From Strongyloides papillosus (lineage: Eukaryota; Nematoda; Chromadorea; Rhabditida; Strongyloididae), in the NCBI GenBank assembly GCA_005656395.1, contig SRSI01000012.1, positions 1 through 64,000 on the forward strand: DNA of 64,000 nt. The letters run 5' to 3'. Position numbers and translations under genes: made by a program. The notes beneath the pieces are model-generated. The model did not search any database. It was given only the letters and a program-made list of their open reading frames with translations, and was not told where the DNA came from. Of the stretch, positions 57,411-64,000 are shown piece by piece; positions within the stretch are counted from its first letter, which is position 1, and each line of letters starts with the position of its first letter.

Positions 57411-58418
57411 ATGAATATTACCAGTGACATTAATTCTGAATTACTTCCTCTTGTTAGTAAAGTTCTTAATGTTAATTTATTTATTATACCTATTTTTGGT
57501 ATTTTTGGAAATATTTGTATTATAGTTGGGACAATTAAAAATAGAGAGTTTAAAAACAAATGTGGTATTTTAATTGCTAACTTGTCCTTTTGGCATAGTA
57601 TAATGTTAGTTTTTGAAATTTATTCAGGGATACGTATATTTACAAAAAATAGTGGAATGGAGAGAAGTAGGTGTTTGCACATCATATTTCTTCACCTTTT
57701 TTCATCGGCCATGGCTAAATGGTTGATGCTTGCAACTGGAATTGACAGATTAATAGCTATATTAAGACCGATAAATCATAACTTTTGGAGTAATACAGTA
57801 TACAGTATTGTTATATCATTACCAGGTTTATTATTTGCATTGGCTATGGTTGTAATTGGCTTCGTAACAATTGATGATGAAAAGTTAAATTTTTGCAATC
57901 CAGTATCAGTTTTGATTATTAACGTAAGAATTATTTATCGTTTTATTGTTATTGGAATTTCTATAATCACCATTATACTATACAGTTTAACATTTATAAT
58001 TTTATTTGTTCATAGTAAGTTTATTAGAATTTGGGAAAATAAAAAATTATTATTTATTTTAGCGAAAAAAAGTTTTAAAAACGATCATTTAATGTTTACT
58101 ATACATAAAGAAATGGCGATATCTCTTGCGTTAAATGCTCTATTTTTTGTTATTTCAACATTTTTGGGATATTTAGTAATGTGTCTGGTGCAAATATTCT
58201 CATTTTCTCGTACCACAATGGATGCCTTTGATGCGTTGATGGGTCTTCCAATATTAATAACTTCCTCATGTACGTATTATCTTTTGTTTTGGAGGGCTCA
58301 TCAATATAGGGCACTTTTCAAAAGACAATTGAGATGTAGAAATAAATTGGAAGATAAAAATGTGAAATCAACTAGACTTTCTCATAAAAAATATGGACAA
58401 ACTAGAGTTTTTATATAA
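57411..58418 (+). CDS. Srsx-class serpentine receptor
   Basis: Single exon, 335 residues, seven hydrophobic helices. Helix 1 has GIFGNICIIVGTIKNREFKNKCGILIANLSFWHS (the GNxxxxxxTxKNxxLRxKCNxLIAxxxxxD plan), and helix 3 ends in GIDRLIAILRPINH, the srsx-type DRxxAxxxP motif. Basic C-tail. Nematode-specific putative chemosensory GPCR. Intronless, unlike the other two receptors in this window. Confidence 0.88.
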   Translation: MNITSDINSELLPLVSKVLNVNLFIIPIFGIFGNICIIVGTIKNREFKNKCGILIANLSFWHSIMLVFEIYSGIRIFTKNSGMERSRCLHIIFLHLFSSAMAKWLMLATGIDRLIAILRPINHNFWSNTVYSIVISLPGLLFALAMVVIGFVTIDDEKLNFCNPVSVLIINVRIIYRFIVIGISIITIILYSLTFIILFVHSKFIRIWENKKLLFILAKKSFKNDHLMFTIHKEMAISLALNALFFVISTFLGYLVMCLVQIFSFSRTTMDAFDALMGLPILITSSCTYYLLFWRAHQYRALFKRQLRCRNKLEDKNVKSTRLSHKKYGQTRVFI

Positions 58419-58481
58419 ATATAATTTATAATTGTATAATTATTTCTCTTTAATAAATATTTACACGGTAATTAAATAAGA

Positions 58482-59079
58482 TTAAAGCTCTTGTTCTAAA
58501 CGGCTAACATCAAAAATCTCTGAATCTGAATGACATCTCATAGAAGTATCAAGAGGTAGGAGGTATTGACTATGAAAATTATAACTATGGAGGCGTTTAC
58601 GATGTTCTGAATCTCTTGTTAGTGCCCTCTCGAAATCATTATTTAAGATATTAAGTTGATTCTCTAGTCTCTTCACATATTCCATATGCTGGGTATTATT
58701 TGAAGCTTCGGTTATCTTAATACCTTCCATAAATGAATCAAAAGCCTATAAAAGTTATAAATGAAGAGTAAAAAATACTACTTCTTACCAAATAATTACA
58801 TTTTGTTTTAGTTATTTCTTTAATAGTTTCATCATCACCTATCATTGAAAGATGATCCTCTAAATAGACAGAACATATAGGTGATGATGAGCCATCATAA
58901 TTAGAGAATCTGGGTTTTTCAGAATAAATATCATTTGATTTTTTTTCTTCATCTAATGGTTCACTCTCTCTTATAGTCTTTGAATAAATAATAATAGTAA
59001 ATTTAAGAAGTAAAATAAGAATAATTATAGTTAATGCTGTTATACAAAAACATTCCAGATAAAGAATGACTAAAGACAT
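58482..59079 (-). CDS. Single-pass membrane protein with coiled-coil tail, unknown
   Basis: Exons 58789-59079 and 58482-58745 (43-base intron, phase 0) give 184 residues. One N-terminal membrane helix (about 8-32), a charged cytoplasmic stretch with SEPLDEEKKSN, then a short coiled coil (HMEYVKRLENQLNILNNDFERAL) and a basic end. No family recognised. Convergent with the srsx gene, 63 bases apart. The splice keeps the frame. Confidence 0.65.
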
Positions 59080-60655
59080 ATGGCAACTGGTAAAATATAG
59101 TTATATCCCAGGTATTATTGGTGTATTTGATAAATCATCACAAGTATATATTTATATAGAAAAGTTTACCTTTCTAAAAAGACACTCTCTAAAAGTATAT
59201 CATTGATCAAATGTATTTATAGGGATTATTTTTTTCTCTTTAATAACAATTAGCTAAATTGTTCATAATAAAAAAGTTCACTTTTGTCTCTTTTTAATAG
59301 CTAGAATAGAAGAAGTAATGATATTTATGATGAAAAACACATTTGAAGGTGATGAAAAAGTTGTATATTATAAAAATAGCAATATACAATATTTTGTTGT
59401 ACTTTTGTTATACTCTTTCTAACCATTATATTTTGGATGGTTACTTTTCAAATTAAATGTCTATCAAAACAGATAATAAAATTCTATATTGTGCAAAAAA
59501 ATATTAAAATTGAATAATGATATTCAAGTAATGTAATTAAGAAGTTTTAAATGAAAATAATGTTTATTATTCATTGACTTTGCGTATAACATAACATGCT
59601 TTGTAAAAAAGCTAATTTGTTGTTATTTTTATATTTAACTTAATAATATAATTATTATGTAATATTTGATAGAAACTAAATGAATAAAAATAAGATTATA
59701 AGTGTGGTAGTGATAAGTTAATTATACAGAAAATGAAAGGGAATAATAAAAAATAGATTCTAATAATAATGAGGAAAAATTTATTTGATGATGTCATTTA
59801 AAATATTCTTTTCCTTAAATAAAAGAAGTAATAAAAAATGAAATCCAAGTTTTAATTTCAGCTATTAATGATGACTTAAAAGTAACGTTGTATTTGAAAT
59901 TATAAAACAAAAAGGGAATTTTTAAATAAATCAAAAAGTTCATTTATCGGAATAACCATAATATTATTTTTCTAATAACAATTTTGTTTCAGAATTGAAG
60001 TGTATTTGTCATGTTTCCCACGCATTTGACATTCGTTTATTTTTATTAAACAGTTGTTGTTGAAAATACCACAAACTTGACAAAATTCATTTTAATCCAC
60101 TTTTCACAACCCATTCCTATAAATCCAATCATTGTATTTGATTATTCAATAAGGTAAGTGCAGTTTTTTTTTTTCAATTAGGAAGAAAACTTTCTCCTCG
60201 AAACTAACTTGACTGTTTATCTTAGTAATTGTGTAATTGTTTTTCTTAACTAATACAGTAACCAGAAAATTTCTATTAAAAAATATTTTTTTCTATTGCT
60301 TAACAGTAAGAATTGCCCCCTGTTAAAAATTTAGTTAGACCAATAATCTAAATCCGTGTCATAAATGTAATATTTGAAAAATGGGTAATACTTTTAGAAA
60401 TTCAATTATAAAAAAGCGTGACAGTTGTAATTACATGTAATAACTTCCATAAAATTATTACATCCATTGAAGTTATAATTAATTATATCATCTAAATCCC
60501 ATCTAATTAACACTTTTAAATATCATGAAATTTAAAAATGATAAATGTGATTTACATTATTATTTATGACTTTTGAAGGAACTAAAATACTTATACATTT
60601 AATTAAAACAAATTAATTTTTGATTTTTAGATATCATACGATATCTTAAAATGAT
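59080..60655. other. Gene-free spacer
   Basis: About 1.6 kb, AT-rich. A CTATAAATCC TATA-like box (about 60117-60126) is followed by a consensus splice donor AAG|GTAAGT (about 60150-60158), but no downstream exon was found. Otherwise nothing. Confidence 0.45.
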
Positions 60656-61686
60656 TTAGCTCATTTTAAGTGTTAATCTTCTTGTGTACATAACATTCAT
60701 TTTCCTGTTACCTGAATTGCTTTTTTTCCTTGAAAACATCTTTACAATATCATTACGAATTTCACTTAAAAAAATAATTTAAAATAAAATTTAAAAAAGG
60801 ATATTTATATATTTACCTTAAACAGATTATATTCAAACAACAATCTCTACCAGTTGTTAAAACCCACACAGTATTAAGAATTGTATATAAATAATCATAT
60901 TGTGGCCAGAAATAAACACCAAATTCCCATAGAAATTGTGTAGTGAAAATACAAAAAAAATTAAGAACAACTTTAATGAAAATAAAATAGTCATACTTTT
61001 GAATTGTCATTGAAATAGATGAATTCAAGCATTTTTGAACAAATAATTTGTACATTGCTACTGAAAAAACCAGTAAACTAAGGAGATTAATAGCAGTCAT
61101 TAGTCGATTTTCAAAATAATTATGAGCATAGTTATTTTCTTCAGTTGATACAAAATTCCATGATGCTAAATCAATATCATAATAAACTCTTAGATAATAA
61201 AATTGATGGAGAATAAAAAAAACAATTATTGTAACAACAAAAAATACCAGTAGGATACCAAAAATGTATTTAGTAATTGTTTTTAATGTATCTGATAAAT
61301 TATAAAAGATATAAAATCTATTTATAGATAATACTAGACCATTAACAATAGATAAATTGTAAAGAAAATCCACAAGTGCTCCTAGAAACATATTGAGACC
61401 AAATGGTGGATTCAAATAGAAGACTGACCATATTCCAGATAATAGGTGAATGATTTGTTGGCCAAAATCTAGAAATCCTACTACTGTTATAATTAAGTAA
61501 ACAACATTCTTTCTTAATAAACTTCTTTTACGACAAAGAATCTATGTAAAGGAAATTAATATTTACAAAAATATTAATATTTAATTAACTTACAATAAGA
61601 TTTAGTAATTCGATAACAACAAAAATGGCACAAGAAACTAGTATAATAAAACCACATATTCTTACAACTGGAGCTTGAGGTTTCAT
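60656..61686 (-). CDS. Serpentine receptor (srx/srt-like), three exons
   Basis: Exons 61594-61686, 60817-61541 and 60656-60764 (introns 52 and 52 bases) give 308 residues. The open frame of the middle exon ends in a stop just inside the donor (AAG|GTAAATA); the third exon restores the usual receptor tail (SEIRNDIVKMFSRKKS). Seven hydrophobic segments; helix 3 ends LVLSINRFYIFYNL, as in the INRF/ALNRF motif of srx and srt receptors. Putative chemosensory GPCR. The first exon (MKPQAPVVRICGFIILVSC..) begins helix 1. Confidence 0.78.
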
Positions 61687-63831
61687 TATTTAGACTACTT
61701 CGTTTTATACCAATAATGAAATAAATTTATAAAAATTACTAAAATATTTATATTTTTTAATATCCTTATATCAAAAAATTCCTTTAATATAGTATGACTC
61801 AAAGCATAATTACAAGTTATAATTTTTTTATACACATCTTTCGTAAGTACATATTATTAAACTGTAATTTTTTTAATAATATATTTTTATAATTATTAAT
61901 TTTTAATTCTAATATAAAATTAAATAGTATCTTTAGAAAAACATACCTTGATACTTTTTCTTATGTCGTTTCACTGAAAAATTTTTTTCAAAGCAAAGTA
62001 AGTAAAAAGAAAGCTTCTAATTTTTCAAATATTTGTATATAAAAAACTTTCTAATTTTAAAATTAATTAATACTTTTCCATTGATATATATTTTATTTTC
62101 AATGTTTTCTTATTTTTAATATTATTTCATGCAGAAATCTGAACTTTATATTTTTTAAAATTCTAAAGTTAATTAAGCTAGTTATCATTCATTTGATTAC
62201 ATTATTTTTGAAAGAAAAATTGTTTATCATAAGAAAAGTTCATAATTTATTATTTTTATAGGGTAAAAAAACACAGTTAGGATTAATAAATGGCAATTTA
62301 ATAACTTCTATAGAGATGAGGTGAAATTGAAAAGATACTGTTTTTGATAACGTTTCAAAATACATTTGATTAACGTGTTTATGTGATCTTATCACAATAT
62401 TCTCATAATACAACTCCCTAAAGAAAAATTAATTTTCAATACACAGTTTTACCATACATAAATTTCAAAAAATGGTAAATTGAATCAAAAAAACATTAGG
62501 AATTTTTATTTATCAAAATAGTCTATACTTTTTTATTTGTAATTAAAGGTCTATTCAAATTTTATAATAGAAAATGAAAATACTTTACCTAAATAAACCT
62601 TTCGTTCAGAAATTTTATCTTATTTAATTCAAGAGTAGTAAATATGTTTATGAAATTTTTTTAATAATATTATATTAATGTAGAAAAAGTTTTATAAAAC
62701 ATATTCTTGAGAAAAAAAATTAATGGTGTATATTTAATAGAAATTTTGATTATAATTAATTTAAATTGATATGTTAAATTAGATTTTTAATCTTATTCAC
62801 CATTTTTTTTATTATAAGTGAGTGGATATAATGATTAATTATCAACCAAATATATGATTGAAAATGAAATATATAAATATTATTTATTAAGAAAAAACTT
62901 GATAAATTGGGATTATTAAGAAAGAAAATTGTTATTTGTGTTATATTCAACTCTGTTTCATTTATTCTTTGATAGTAGTGATTATATCTGAAATAATTAA
63001 AATTTACGTGAAATATTGTAGCACTATTATAACTTTAATGGTAATAAGGAAATCTAAGAACTACAAAGAATAGTACAAACATTAAAAATTTCAAATAAAA
63101 GTCTACCCATTAATTATAATATTTATTAGTTATAGGATCGTAAAAGTTATGTTAATTTATGAAGTCATTAGCATTATTTATCAAAGATGTTACGCTACAT
63201 TTAATAATATGTTATCCAGGCAAAAATTAAGTGGTGTGTTTTTAAAAAATTAGAATACATTTACAAAAGGAGTTATCAAAAATTAATATAGCGGATGGTT
63301 CTTGGTAAATAAAATTAGAATTTATATGTCGAAGTATTGAAGTAATATCCACTTTAGAATAAATTTTTTTAATCAAAACAAAAATCATTAGAATCAATTT
63401 GCAAGATTTTTTATTTCAGTAATTTAACTGTTTCAAGAGGATAGCAAAACATTTGTATCAAATATTATTTTTTACCGATATTAGGAAAATCTTGAGATAG
63501 TTCTGTTTAATTGATAAAAAAGAGCTTATTTATCATGCGTCACAGATACTAAATAATTATGAAAACGCTACATTTTGGTAGCAATTTAATTATTAACAAT
63601 GTAAGCTTTTCAAAAATAAAACATAGCATAAATTTTAAATGTTAATACTTTTTAAGCTATTGTACATAACAAAAAAAATCCTTTATTTTAATTTGTAATT
63701 TGATGTACATTATAATTAATAGATATGTATAAGCTTTAAATTTTTAATTAAATAAGGAGAAATTGAAAATATATACAATAATAATATTTTTGTTTGCGCA
63801 GACATTATATATGATAATTAATAGAAAACAA
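61687..63831. other. Gene-free region
   Basis: More than 2 kb, AT-rich, with no gene, RNA gene or repeat that I can support. Confidence 0.5.
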
Positions 63832-63996
63832 TTAAATATAAATTAATCTACTAAAGCAGACAATATTTATTCTTAATCGGATAAGTATCCCTTTTAGCTT
63901 ATATTCAATGGTATTAATAATCTGAAATAAATTTTTATTTATTTTTTCTGATCTTGATCCTCTTGGAATTGGGTTACTAAGTGTTTCTTCTTCCAT
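63832..63996 (-). CDS. Possible 5' exon or small protein at window end
   Basis: An ATG at 63996 opens 54 codons beginning MEEETLSNPIPRGSRSEKIN, protein-like and less Lys/Asn/Ile-rich than chance frames here, then running into Ile-rich sequence before a stop. It may be the first exon of a gene whose splice donor I could not place, or a chance frame. Confidence 0.28.
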   Translation of the reverse strand: MEEETLSNPIPRGSRSEKINKNLFQIINTIEYKLKGILIRLRINIVCFSRLIYI

Positions 63997-64000
63997 AATG

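Noticed and set aside
1..64000. Transfer RNA, ribosomal RNA, CRISPR or viral sequence
   Set aside because: No TPsiC-loop-like GGTTCGA sites in a cloverleaf context, no rRNA-like blocks, no spaced short repeats and no viral polymerase or capsid motifs were seen by eye.

Overview
The window is AT-rich nuclear DNA of a parasitic-type nematode. The best fit is a Strongyloididae-like genome (Strongyloides or a close relative). Reasons: introns are mostly 33-100 bases long with GT..AG ends; there is a cuticle collagen, nematode serpentine chemoreceptors and a patched-related protein; and there are clustered astacin metalloproteases and SCP/TAPS (CAP) proteins, families known to be expanded in that clade. 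I assign no species. I built the gene models by hand from reading frames, splice sites and protein resemblance; no search was run.

Layout. 1-3.7 kb: housekeeping genes (patched-related N-terminus, a small secreted protein, a DMAC1-like protein, NAA20, RRP15). 4.8-6.2 kb: an astacin whose zinc site is destroyed. 6.2-12.8 kb: gene-poor DNA with a decayed secreted-protein gene and small mobile elements. 12.2-26.3 kb: five tandem copies of a ~2.74 kb unit, each with one two-exon CAP gene; four are intact and one is a pseudogene. 26.8-31.9 kb: two copies of a four-exon secreted-protein gene with a conserved front and an unrelated last exon, separated by an element with ~370-base inverted repeats. 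32.8-37.1 kb: two tandem ferroportins. 38.5-39.7 kb: an astacin with an intact zinc site. 39.8-46.1 kb: a duplicated divergent pair, aldehyde dehydrogenase plus mARC/MOSC, in which one mARC copy is dead. 46.2-61.7 kb: chemoreceptors, a sulfotransferase-like gene, a collagen, LACTB2, NAA38, MALSU1, a coiled-coil protein, DCN1-like, LAMTOR5 and small membrane proteins. 61.7-64 kb: almost empty, with a possible gene start at the end.

How it fits together. Conserved single-copy genes (N-terminal acetylation, ribosome assembly, neddylation, TORC1 signalling) flank a roughly 40 kb accessory block. There, secreted proteins and transporters have been copied locally and then decayed, converted or diverged. 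The least expected items are the four-exon secreted family with a replaced last exon, the CAP array whose cavity residues are lost while its promoters are kept, the inactive astacin, and the mobile elements among the duplications.
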